Origin: Phototrophicus methaneseepsis
GTDB lineage: Bacteria > Chloroflexota > Anaerolineae > Aggregatilineales > Phototrophicaceae
Length of the DNA: 64,000 nucleotides
Assembly: GCF_015500095.1 (NCBI RefSeq)
Contig: NZ_CP062983.1
Span: 4,030,001-4,094,000, forward strand
Direction of reading: 5' to 3'
The position numbers were made by a program, and so were the translations under genes. The notes below the pieces were generated by a model. It did not search any database. It was not told the DNA's origin and worked only from the letters and a program-made list of their open reading frames with translations. The stretch's first letter is position 1. Each line of letters begins with the position of its first letter. This document shows positions 29,264-36,774 of the stretch, in pieces.

Positions 29264-30443
29264 CGGCAGCAAACGGGCCCCAGTCCAATATGCACATATC
29301 ACAGGCTGGGGCATGGCTGTGCCAGATAACATCATGACAAATGATGATCTGGCAGCCATCGTCGAAACAAATGATGAATGGATCCGGACGCGTACGGGGA
29401 TTCGTGAACGCCGCATTGCCGGGGACCGCGATTCTTCTGCGACGCTGGGTTATCGCGCCGCGCAGGCCGCCCTTGAAGTCGCCGATGTGCTGCCGATGGA
29501 TATCGACCTGATCATTGTAGCGACATCTACATCGGAGCACATCTTCCCCAGTACTGCCAGCCTCATCCAGGATTGGCTTGGGGCCAGCAATGCTGGTGCC
29601 TTCGACTTGAGCGCGGCTTGTTCCGGCTTCGTCTATGCGCTTAACATGGCTGCCCAGGCAATGAAATCCGGCAGCATTGATACAGCCGTCGTCATCGGTG
29701 CTGAAACGATGAGCCGTGTCATGGATTGGCAGGACCGGAGCACGTGTATCCTCTTTGGCGATGGGGCCGGGGCTGTGGTCTTACAGAGCAGCGACCAGGA
29801 AGGCGGCGTCCTGAGCAGCGTCCTGCGATCTGATGGCGCCGGACATGATTTACTGGCGATCCCGACACCCAACGCTCGCACGCTGGACGGGCACAAGCTC
29901 AATAAGATGTATATGGCAGGTGGTGAGGTCTTTAAGTTCGCGACGCGTGTTGTGGATGAAAGCGTCCGTCAGACGACGGAATTAGCCGGTATCACCATTA
30001 ACGATGTCGACCTCATCATTCCACATCAGGCCAATTACCGCATCTTGCAAAGCGCCGCCCGCAAGCTCAACCTCGACATGGACAAGTTCGTCAGCAACCT
30101 CGACCGCTATGGCAATACATCAGCGGCATCAATCCCCATTGCGTTGTGCGAGGCTATCGAACAGGGCCGCATTCGCAAAGATGATCATCTCGTGCTGGTT
30201 GGCTTTGGGGGTGGGCTGGCATGGGCCTCAATGTGCATCAAGTGGGGCGTGCCGGAGCCAAGTGCCCAACATGGGACGCGCATCAACCGCCAACGGCGTC
30301 GTGCAGCCTATATTCTGGCTCGCGTGCGTGCTCGGTTAGAACGCCTGCGTCGCAGTTGGAGCAGCTTCTTGCGCTGGACGAACCCGCGTAATGCACGCCT
30401 GATGCGTTTACAGCGTAAAGCAAACCGCGAAGACCTATCCTGA
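29247..30443 (+). CDS. fabH: 3-oxoacyl-ACP synthase III FabH with basic C-terminal tail
   Basis: Starts fatty-acid synthesis by joining acyl-CoA and malonyl-ACP. The triad is C125 (SAACSG), H260 (PHQAN) and N290 (YGNTS), and the last family element GFGGGLAWAS ends near 328. A further 62 residues follow (about 337-398) with roughly 17 arginines and one lysine, likely a cationic amphipathic helix; typical FabH proteins of about 320-330 residues lack this. The frame is intact, and the stop codon lies inside the terminator hairpin. ATG at 29247 overlaps fabF. Confidence 0.93.
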   Translation: MAQATNGSKRAPVQYAHITGWGMAVPDNIMTNDDLAAIVETNDEWIRTRTGIRERRIAGDRDSSATLGYRAAQAALEVADVLPMDIDLIIVATSTSEHIFPSTASLIQDWLGASNAGAFDLSAACSGFVYALNMAAQAMKSGSIDTAVVIGAETMSRVMDWQDRSTCILFGDGAGAVVLQSSDQEGGVLSSVLRSDGAGHDLLAIPTPNARTLDGHKLNKMYMAGGEVFKFATRVVDESVRQTTELAGITINDVDLIIPHQANYRILQSAARKLNLDMDKFVSNLDRYGNTSAASIPIALCEAIEQGRIRKDDHLVLVGFGGGLAWASMCIKWGVPEPSAQHGTRINRQRRRAAYILARVRARLERLRRSWSSFLRWTNPRNARLMRLQRKANREDLS

Positions 30444-30468
30444 CACACTAAGGCGACCTTCGCGGTTT
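30422..30468. terminator. Terminator overlapping the fabH stop
   Basis: AAACCGCGAAG (30422-30432) and CTTCGCGGTTT (30458-30468) form an 11-bp perfect stem with a 25-base loop. The left arm is inside the fabH coding end. The convergent gene ends at 30474. Confidence 0.55.
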
Positions 30469-30473
30469 GTTAT

Positions 30474-31322
30474 CTAGGGTTGTGGGGTTGCTGTTGGCAC
30501 GACTGGCCCACCAGCCCCACCCTCTGGCAATGGCGTTGGCGTTGGAGATTCTGGCAGGGGCGAAATATAGATCGTCACCATACAAGCAGCCACAATCGTG
30601 TCCGTCACATCAAAGACCACCAGACGGAATTGATACTCGCCCTGAGAATAAGTCGCCGGGTTAAACTGATAGAGGCTCTGCATCTCACGAGCAGGCACGC
30701 CGACTTCATTCGGTGCCACCCAATTGTCGTTTGTCGATGGTCCCTTGATCTCGATCTTATATTTAGAAAAATCGTCCGTATAAGCCTGCCCAATCACAAC
30801 GATGGGCTGGAAGACGCGCATACCATTCGCAGGCACCTGTAACTGGGCACGCTCATCCGTACATCCCTCGACAGCTGGTGCATTGGGGATAATCGTCCCA
30901 ACGGGCGTTGGCGTCAGGGTTGGTGTGAGCAAGAGGACAGTATCATCGCTATCATCAAAAGGCGCGACAGGCTCAATATCGAATGCATCGCCCACTGGTG
31001 CAGGCGTCGCCGTATTGAATTCCGCATCCTGTACCTGAACTTGAGCCGCTAACTGACCAGACAAGCTCTCCTCTGTGCGGAAAAATGGCACAATCACCTG
31101 CTGTACGCCCAGTATCACAAGCGCGAATTGGAGCGCAAGGACAATCCGCGTCAGCGAAGCGCCCTGTTTTTCTCGCCAGATGTTGCGTTCTAATTCAAAG
31201 TAAGTCGCACGATATTCTGTCTGTGCGACCAGCAAGCGGCGGAGATTCCATACCACCACTGCACCAATCAGAATATAGATGCCGATCGCAATTTGATCAA
31301 TTAAAGCAAATAATCCGGACAT
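30474..31322 (-). CDS. Membrane-anchored hypothetical protein with low-complexity Thr/Pro segments
   Basis: A 282-residue protein of unknown function. Two N-terminal membrane segments are visible: about 5-27 (IDQIAIGIYILIGAVVVWNL) and about 58-80 (LTRIVLALQFALVILGVQQVIV), with the cytoplasmic loop between. The remainder is probably extracytoplasmic. It contains TLTPTPVG and a proline/threonine-rich C-terminus (SPTPTPLPEGG). A middle region (about 150-255) reads like a small beta-sandwich. It is 27 bases downstream of punA on the same strand. Confidence 0.7.
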   Translation of the reverse strand: MSGLFALIDQIAIGIYILIGAVVVWNLRRLLVAQTEYRATYFELERNIWREKQGASLTRIVLALQFALVILGVQQVIVPFFRTEESLSGQLAAQVQVQDAEFNTATPAPVGDAFDIEPVAPFDDSDDTVLLLTPTLTPTPVGTIIPNAPAVEGCTDERAQLQVPANGMRVFQPIVVIGQAYTDDFSKYKIEIKGPSTNDNWVAPNEVGVPAREMQSLYQFNPATYSQGEYQFRLVVFDVTDTIVAACMVTIYISPLPESPTPTPLPEGGAGGPVVPTATPQP

Positions 31323-31349
31323 AGAAGCCTCATCAGCACAGCAGCAGGG

Positions 31350-32189
31350 TTAAGCCAGTGCGCTCAGTACACCGGTGACGATCGTTTTCAAACGCGGCAC
31401 AATCACTTTACCCGCTTCCAATACCTCTTCGTGATTGGTTTCCAATTCACTATCTACATGATCAATCGCCACATTTGTAATGCCAGAGCACGCCATCACA
31501 CGCATACCCGCATGGCGCGCCACAAGCACTTCGTGCACAGTCGACATGCCAACAGCATTTGCGCCAATCGTCCGCAGCATACGGATTTCAGCCGGCGTCT
31601 CAAAGCTAGGGCCAGAAACCGCCGCATACACGCCTTCGTGCAGGGGGATATTGGCTTCTCTGGCAACGTCACGTGCGATGCCCCGCATCTCTCGATCATA
31701 AGCCTGTGCCAGCCCCACAAAGCGTGGCCCGATAGCATCATCATTTGGCCCCATCAAGGGGTTGCTGCCCGTCATACCTGGGAAATTGATATGGTCATTG
31801 ATGAGCATCACATCGCCAACGGAAAAACTGGGGTCTACCCCGCCTGCGGCGTTCGTCAGGATAAGCGTCTGTACGCCTAAAAAGTGCATCACACGGATCG
31901 GAAACGTGATTTGCTGCATGGTGTACCCTTCGTAAAAATGGGCACGTCCCTGCTGAGCGACAACCTGCTGCCCACTCAGCTCACCAATCACAAGGCGACC
32001 AGCATGTCCATGAACTGTCGAAGCAGGCCAACCTGGAATCTCCGCATAGGGGATCGCCACCGCATTTTCCAGGGTATCTGCCAAAGTACCCAACCCAGAA
32101 CCGAGTACCAGCCCGATCCGGGGCTGTATGGTCGTATGTTGGCGGATCGCTGCGACCGCCTGTTCATAGTCCGCTGTCGTATAGGTCAT
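31350..32189 (-). CDS. punA: Purine nucleoside phosphorylase, trimeric type
   Basis: Cleaves (deoxy)guanosine and inosine with phosphate, releasing the free base. Family elements are GLVLGSGLG (26-34), the phosphate-site stretch VHGHAGRLV, the AAGGVDP motif (about 115), the NDHIN segment, the base-site segment SGPSFETPAEIRML and GMSTVHEVLVARH. The length of 279 residues fits. ATG with GGGAG upstream. In this window its product (hypoxanthine or guanine) would feed the SsnA- and xanthine-dehydrogenase-type enzymes encoded further right; that link is inferred. Confidence 0.93.
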   Translation of the reverse strand: MTYTTADYEQAVAAIRQHTTIQPRIGLVLGSGLGTLADTLENAVAIPYAEIPGWPASTVHGHAGRLVIGELSGQQVVAQQGRAHFYEGYTMQQITFPIRVMHFLGVQTLILTNAAGGVDPSFSVGDVMLINDHINFPGMTGSNPLMGPNDDAIGPRFVGLAQAYDREMRGIARDVAREANIPLHEGVYAAVSGPSFETPAEIRMLRTIGANAVGMSTVHEVLVARHAGMRVMACSGITNVAIDHVDSELETNHEEVLEAGKVIVPRLKTIVTGVLSALA

Positions 32190-32257
32190 CGACCCTACTC
32201 CCTTTTCCTTATCGTTGTCTTGCCATTAATGACGATCAGCTTACAACAAATACAGAT

Positions 32258-32506
32258 ATGACTCTACGGCGATTTACCAATCTGGGGCGAATATTACCAC
32301 AGGAAGCAGAAAGAAAACGCAATACAAGAGTGGGCGGAAGCTTAAGTTTTATTACAATTGATTCAATTGCGCGTTATTACGCCAATCGCCATGCACATTG
32401 GATCGGCAATTTGCTATTAAATGCTTCTGGACGTGACAACATACTGTGGTTTGATAGCGAGGAAGAAGTCTTTACCTACCTTGAAACGCACTCTCTAGAT
32501 GCGTAA
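32258..32506 (+). CDS. Hypothetical small protein, 82 residues
   Basis: A short plus-strand frame with N-terminus MTLRRFTNLGRILPQEA and C-terminal DSEEEVFTYLETHSLDA. No membrane segment, signal or domain is visible. A basic first third is followed by an acidic end. No clear Shine-Dalgarno precedes the ATG, which weakens the call. It sits divergently from punA and 138 bases before another small plus-strand gene; base composition is slightly AT-richer than around it. Function unknown. Confidence 0.42.
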   Translation: MTLRRFTNLGRILPQEAERKRNTRVGGSLSFITIDSIARYYANRHAHWIGNLLLNASGRDNILWFDSEEEVFTYLETHSLDA

Positions 32507-32644
32507 TACCCAGGACAATAACCTTATCTGAAGGAAAAGCCCTTCTGAGTATCATTTTATATATAAAACCTCAACCCAACCCAGTAGTATTTCGGAAAAT
32601 TTCACGGTAAACTAAGCTTAGTGAAATACAGTGAGGATTGTGAT

Positions 32645-32881
32645 ATGGTATCACATGATACAAATACGGTAATGGTCAGCTACGTTGATGCATACGAAAA
32701 GCTGTATAAGCGTTCGCCCTCCGGGCTGCGGGCACTCGATGAAAATTGGGTCATCGTTAATGGCGCACGGATGCAAATTAATGAGTTAGAAAATCTCACT
32801 CAACAATTATTGCTGGAATACCGTCAGCTACAAAAGAAGAAGAATATGATCAATCGGTTGATTACGTGGTTCAGAGGCTAA
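32645..32881 (+). CDS. Hypothetical small protein, 78 residues, coiled-coil C-terminus
   Basis: Begins at the ATG at 32645, which has GTGAGGA about nine bases upstream; an in-frame GTG at 32621 is less well supported. Residues 45-72 (INELENLTQQLLLEYRQLQKKKN) form a likely coiled coil, ending with a basic/hydrophobic LITWFRG. No known family. The upstream AT-rich gap from 32507 to 32644 is probably its promoter region. The gene converges on the yqeC-mocA gene, separated by an imperfect hairpin. Confidence 0.5.
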   Translation: MVSHDTNTVMVSYVDAYEKLYKRSPSGLRALDENWVIVNGARMQINELENLTQQLLLEYRQLQKKKNMINRLITWFRG

Positions 32882-32904
32882 AAGCCACAAGACTTTTTAG
32901 CCTC
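32874..32904. terminator. Hairpin between the 78-residue gene and the yqeC-mocA fusion
   Basis: GAGGCTAAAA (32874-32883) pairs with TTTTAGCCTC (32895-32904). The T run is inside the stem, so function as a terminator is uncertain, though it lies exactly between converging genes. Confidence 0.4.
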
Positions 32905-32918
32905 ACGCTCGTCTGAGC

Positions 32919-34283
32919 TTAGTCAAGTCGGTTCTGGCGCAACCCGGCGCGCAATCGCTCCTCGTAATAATCCGACGGCGTATCCACATCGCGAATCACA
33001 CTATCCGTATAGACCTTCACATAGGTGATGCGGTCTTCGTGCGCGTTAATCACGTCACGAGGTGTGGCATTATTCCGCAAAGCAAGGAACTCAGACCAGT
33101 AACGACGCCCCACCAGGATAGGATGCCCACGCCGCATCTGATAACTGGGGATCACGATATCGCCCACACCTTCCGCATAGGCTTTTAACACATCATAGAT
33201 GACGCGTGGCTGAATCCTGGGTTGGTCGCCCAGGACGAACATAGCCGCAGCGATGTGATCCGGCAGCGAACGCAACCCAGCCTTGAGCGAAGAGACCATC
33301 TCCCCGGTCCGGTAAGCACGGTTATGAACGACGCGCACGTCCATTGGTTTGACGATGCGCTTCACTTCTTCGGCATAATGCCCGGTGACGACAACGATAT
33401 GCTCCACGCGGGAACGAATAAGCTGCGTGATGATGTGCTCAATGATCGTCTGGCCGCTATCCCACGGCAGCAGCACCTTGGGCTGCCCCATCCGGCTGGA
33501 TTGCCCGCCCGCCAGGATAATCGCTGCAACTGGCCGCTGCACCTCGACCACGGGATCAGCGGAACGTGCCGAACCAATGGCAACACCATAAAGTTTGGGC
33601 GACTTCAGCGCGAGTTTGGCAATCAAGCGTGCCCGCGTGCGGAGATACCCTTCCTGCGGTGCCTGGTTCAAAAATGCGATGGCCCGCGCACGGTCCGGCA
33701 CATCTTTTAAGCCAAGCGTCTCATCACGCAGGACTTGCGCAATCCACGGAGAACGGACTTTACCGCCTTTGTAGAACCCAAAGCGATCAATCATCGCCTG
33801 TGGGTTCCCGACATGATCCTCATCAAGCGGTTTATCCAGCGCAGAAAGGCCGACCAGCGGCACCACAAGCGAAGTTTCTGGCGGAATAACAGGTTCATTG
33901 GCAGCAGGGGCCTTAAACGGTAACCCATGGGCGTTATCCGCCTCGACCAGCAGCACATCACTATCGACCGTATCCAGCAGTAACTGCATACGATCCATAG
34001 CAGGGCCATAGGCAGCCCCTTTTTCGATGTGGTCGTATAGGAACACAAACCGATGGTCCGTCAGTGCGTCGGAAATCGCCCGCGAACCAGCCGCCAACCG
34101 CATCCCATGCGGGAAAGAAGCCAATTGTTCTTCAGAAAGTTGTGTGGTTGTGGTAGCAAGCACACGCCAGCCAGATTCAGCCAGTTCATGACCGAGGGCC
34201 AGCATCGTCGATGTTTTACCACCTGCGCCCACAAAAGCGACCACATCGCCACGCACAACGTCAAATGCTTGGTGTAGTTTCAT
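32919..34283 (-). CDS. Fusion of YqeC-like accessory ATPase and MocA-type nucleotidyltransferase
   Basis: A 454-residue two-domain protein. Residues 1-245 match YqeC, an accessory protein of selenium-dependent molybdenum hydroxylases, with P-loop VGAGGKTS (18-25). Residues 250-454 match MocA/MobA-like cytidylyl- or guanylyltransferases: AAIILAGGQSSRMGQPK (253-269) and LGDQPR in the middle. MocA adds CMP to molybdopterin. In E. coli yqeC and mocA are separate neighbouring genes. The ATG at 34283 gives the usual YqeC N-terminus; an upstream TTG at 34352 would start inside a hairpin and was rejected. It is the last gene of the molybdenum hydroxylase block. Confidence 0.85.
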   Translation of the reverse strand: MKLHQAFDVVRGDVVAFVGAGGKTSTMLALGHELAESGWRVLATTTTQLSEEQLASFPHGMRLAAGSRAISDALTDHRFVFLYDHIEKGAAYGPAMDRMQLLLDTVDSDVLLVEADNAHGLPFKAPAANEPVIPPETSLVVPLVGLSALDKPLDEDHVGNPQAMIDRFGFYKGGKVRSPWIAQVLRDETLGLKDVPDRARAIAFLNQAPQEGYLRTRARLIAKLALKSPKLYGVAIGSARSADPVVEVQRPVAAIILAGGQSSRMGQPKVLLPWDSGQTIIEHIITQLIRSRVEHIVVVTGHYAEEVKRIVKPMDVRVVHNRAYRTGEMVSSLKAGLRSLPDHIAAAMFVLGDQPRIQPRVIYDVLKAYAEGVGDIVIPSYQMRRGHPILVGRRYWSEFLALRNNATPRDVINAHEDRITYVKVYTDSVIRDVDTPSDYYEERLRAGLRQNRLD

Positions 34284-34344
34284 CCATCGCTCGCACAATA
34301 CTTTGCGGATCTGCGATAAGGGAACAATCTGTTCAACGACAAAC

Positions 34345-34374
34345 ACTGGCAAGCAGGTCTTCCCGCTTGCCAGT
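34345..34374. repeat. Inverted repeat between xdhA-like gene and yqeC-mocA
   Basis: ACTGGCAAGC and GCTTGCCAGT form a perfect 10-bp stem around a 10-base loop. On the minus strand the following bases (GTGTTTGTCG) give only a poor U tract, so attenuation or mRNA protection is as likely as termination. Confidence 0.5.
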
Positions 34375-34433
34375 TGTTCCTACAGTATACCTTACTCTAA
34401 AAATGCTGACTAAATCTAGCTCAATGCCACAGG

Positions 34434-36665
34434 CTAGATAACCCCAATGCCATGCTCGCGCAATTTAGCCACGACTTTATCCGGCGTAAAGGGCTGCGAA
34501 TTCATCCAGACGCCTGTCGCATCGTAAATCGCCGCAGCAATCGCTGGCGTTAACGGTAACAGCGGCATCTCCCCCATCCCACGCGCACCCCAGGGACCAA
34601 TAGGATCAGCATATTCCAGAATGACAGATTTGACTTGCGGCGGCATATCTTGTGCTGTCGGGATCAGGTATGTCGACAGATATGGATTACGGATGACGCC
34701 CTCTTCGCTCACGAGATATTCCATCAGCGCGTAACCTGCTGCCTGTGCAACAGCCCCTTCGATCTGTCCCTGCACGAGCTGAGGGTTAATCGCACGGCCC
34801 ACATCATTTGCAGAAACGACGTTTAACAAGCGAACAATGCCCGTCTCAATGTCGACTTCGACCTCCACAGCCTGCGCTGTATAGCCATAGGCGAAGTTCG
34901 GTTCGCTGCGCCCTGTCATAGGATCATAGGGCGTCGTCTTAGGTGGGCGATACGTATAATCGCCAATAGCTGGGCGTTCTTCAGCTTTCCACCGTTCCAG
35001 CGCCAGTTCAGCAGCCCCGCGGATCGCATTCCCGGACATAAACGTCAGGCGCGAAGCAGAAGCACTACCGGAGCTGCCTGTATAGGCCGTATCACTGGCG
35101 ATAATACGGACTTTTTCAAACGGGACGCCAACAGCATCCGCAGCCATCTGCATCATGACCGTATGCGCCCCCTGGCCGACATCAGCCCCGGCAGCGTGCA
35201 AGACAACTTCTTCGATCTTCGCTTTACCATACAGTTCAATCAATGCGTGAGAATGCTCCGGGAAGCCGAAGCTGTAGCCCACATTCTTATAACCCGCGGC
35301 GAAGCCAATCCCGCGGCGCTTGGCCGGATTAGCAGGCTGCTCCAAGGCATCGCGCCGCCATTGCCCATTCTGCTGCTGCCAATAAGATTCACGAGCACAT
35401 GCTTCGATCACTTCCGGCATGGAAACGCCCTTTGGCAAAGGCGTGCCCACAGACGTGATACTGCCTTCACGGAAAGCATTCTTCTGACGTAGTTCAACGG
35501 GGTCCATATCCAGCGCAAGGGCTAGCTTGTTCATCTGGCCTTCTGCCGCCAGCAAAGCTTGTGGCGCGCCAAACCCTCGAAACGCCCCACAGGGAATGTT
35601 ATTGGTATAGACGCCGTAAGTATCAATATGGATATTTTCGACGATATAGGGGCCGCTCGCCATCATATTGGCATTGCCCATGACCTTGGTCGTCGTGTAA
35701 TTATAAGCGCCGGCATCCCCAATCACGCGGGATTCAACCGCGACAACGGTACCCTCTTTCGTCGCACCCCATTTAGCATACACTTTGATGGGATGGCGTT
35801 TATGATGATGCAGGATCGACTCTGAACGGCTCCACTGCACTTTGACAGGCCGCTTGAACGTATGGGCAGCCAATGCAAGGACGACCTGTACAGACATATC
35901 CTCGCGCCCGCCGAATGCGCCACCAATAGCCGGATAGATGACACGTACCTGCTCCTGCGGCAAATTCAGGGCGTGATAGATTTGCTCCTGATCTTCGTGG
36001 GTCCATTGACCAGCGACGACGACCGTGACCCGGCCTTCATCATCAATATACGAGAGGCCCGCTTCTGGCTGGAGGAAAGCATGTTCCTGCCATGTCGTCT
36101 CATAGACATCTTCTACAACGACATCCGCCTTCGCCCAGGCCACATCCATATCGCCTTTACGGATGCGATAATGGCACAGGATATTATTGGGCGTATCTGG
36201 ATGAAGCTGTGGCGCACCATCAGCCATAGCCGCTTCCATATCGAACACACCCGGCAAATCTTCATAGATCACATCAATGAGGCCAACTGCTTTTTCAGCA
36301 ATAGCTTCTGTCTCCGCAACGACGATGGCGATCATATCCATGTAGCAGCGCACCACATCTGTACCGCGCTTATCGCCACCAGGGCCGCACAAAACAGGCT
36401 GATCTTTCATGACGAGGCCGTACTCATTCACAGGCACATCGCGTGATGTCAGCACGCCGATCACACCCGGCAAGGCTTCGGCCTGGCTGGTATCTACATC
36501 TAACACGCGCGCATGGGCACGGTCGCTAAAGCGTACTTTCATCCAGGATTGACCCGGCATACTGAAGTCGCCAGGGTAAGGCGTTTCTCCGGTGACTTTA
36601 CCGCGTGCGTCAATGCGCTTTACCGATTGCCCGACGACGATCGTTTTGTCCTTCGGCACAATCAC
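34434..36665 (-). CDS. Xanthine dehydrogenase-type molybdopterin-binding large subunit
   Basis: The catalytic subunit of a molybdenum hydroxylase, 743 residues. Residues 15-120 are the first aldehyde oxidase/xanthine dehydrogenase domain; the Moco-binding domain holds the FGGREDM region near 238, CGAFRGFGAPQ near 358 and the terminal GARGMGEMPLLP around 700, whose glutamate is the expected catalytic base. FRGFGAPQ favours a purine or N-heterocycle hydroxylase over CO dehydrogenase, which has AYRCSFR. The start may be GTG at 36665 or GTG at 36659 just after GGGGGT. FAD and iron-sulfur subunits are encoded as one fused gene three genes upstream. Confidence 0.9.
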   Translation of the reverse strand: MIVPKDKTIVVGQSVKRIDARGKVTGETPYPGDFSMPGQSWMKVRFSDRAHARVLDVDTSQAEALPGVIGVLTSRDVPVNEYGLVMKDQPVLCGPGGDKRGTDVVRCYMDMIAIVVAETEAIAEKAVGLIDVIYEDLPGVFDMEAAMADGAPQLHPDTPNNILCHYRIRKGDMDVAWAKADVVVEDVYETTWQEHAFLQPEAGLSYIDDEGRVTVVVAGQWTHEDQEQIYHALNLPQEQVRVIYPAIGGAFGGREDMSVQVVLALAAHTFKRPVKVQWSRSESILHHHKRHPIKVYAKWGATKEGTVVAVESRVIGDAGAYNYTTTKVMGNANMMASGPYIVENIHIDTYGVYTNNIPCGAFRGFGAPQALLAAEGQMNKLALALDMDPVELRQKNAFREGSITSVGTPLPKGVSMPEVIEACARESYWQQQNGQWRRDALEQPANPAKRRGIGFAAGYKNVGYSFGFPEHSHALIELYGKAKIEEVVLHAAGADVGQGAHTVMMQMAADAVGVPFEKVRIIASDTAYTGSSGSASASRLTFMSGNAIRGAAELALERWKAEERPAIGDYTYRPPKTTPYDPMTGRSEPNFAYGYTAQAVEVEVDIETGIVRLLNVVSANDVGRAINPQLVQGQIEGAVAQAAGYALMEYLVSEEGVIRNPYLSTYLIPTAQDMPPQVKSVILEYADPIGPWGARGMGEMPLLPLTPAIAAAIYDATGVWMNSQPFTPDKVVAKLREHGIGVI

Positions 36666-36710
36666 ACCCCCAATGCATTAAAAACTGTTATTCATGAACT
36701 GCTTCAATGT

Positions 36711-36734
36711 GCCGCAATTATACAAATTTGCGGC
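36711..36734. repeat. Inverted repeat upstream of the molybdopterin subunit gene
   Basis: GCCGCAA (36711-36717) and TTGCGGC (36728-36734) enclose an AT-only core. It lies in the 109-base gap between the unknown gene and the large-subunit gene and could be an operator or an mRNA stem. Confidence 0.4.
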
Positions 36735-36774
36735 CTGCATGCGATGAAATCGCAAGCTACTTTCTCACATCAAG

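Noticed and set aside
34434-36665. Carbon monoxide dehydrogenase large subunit
   Set aside because: The AYRCSFR loop is missing; CGAFRGFGAPQ fits xanthine-dehydrogenase-type enzymes.
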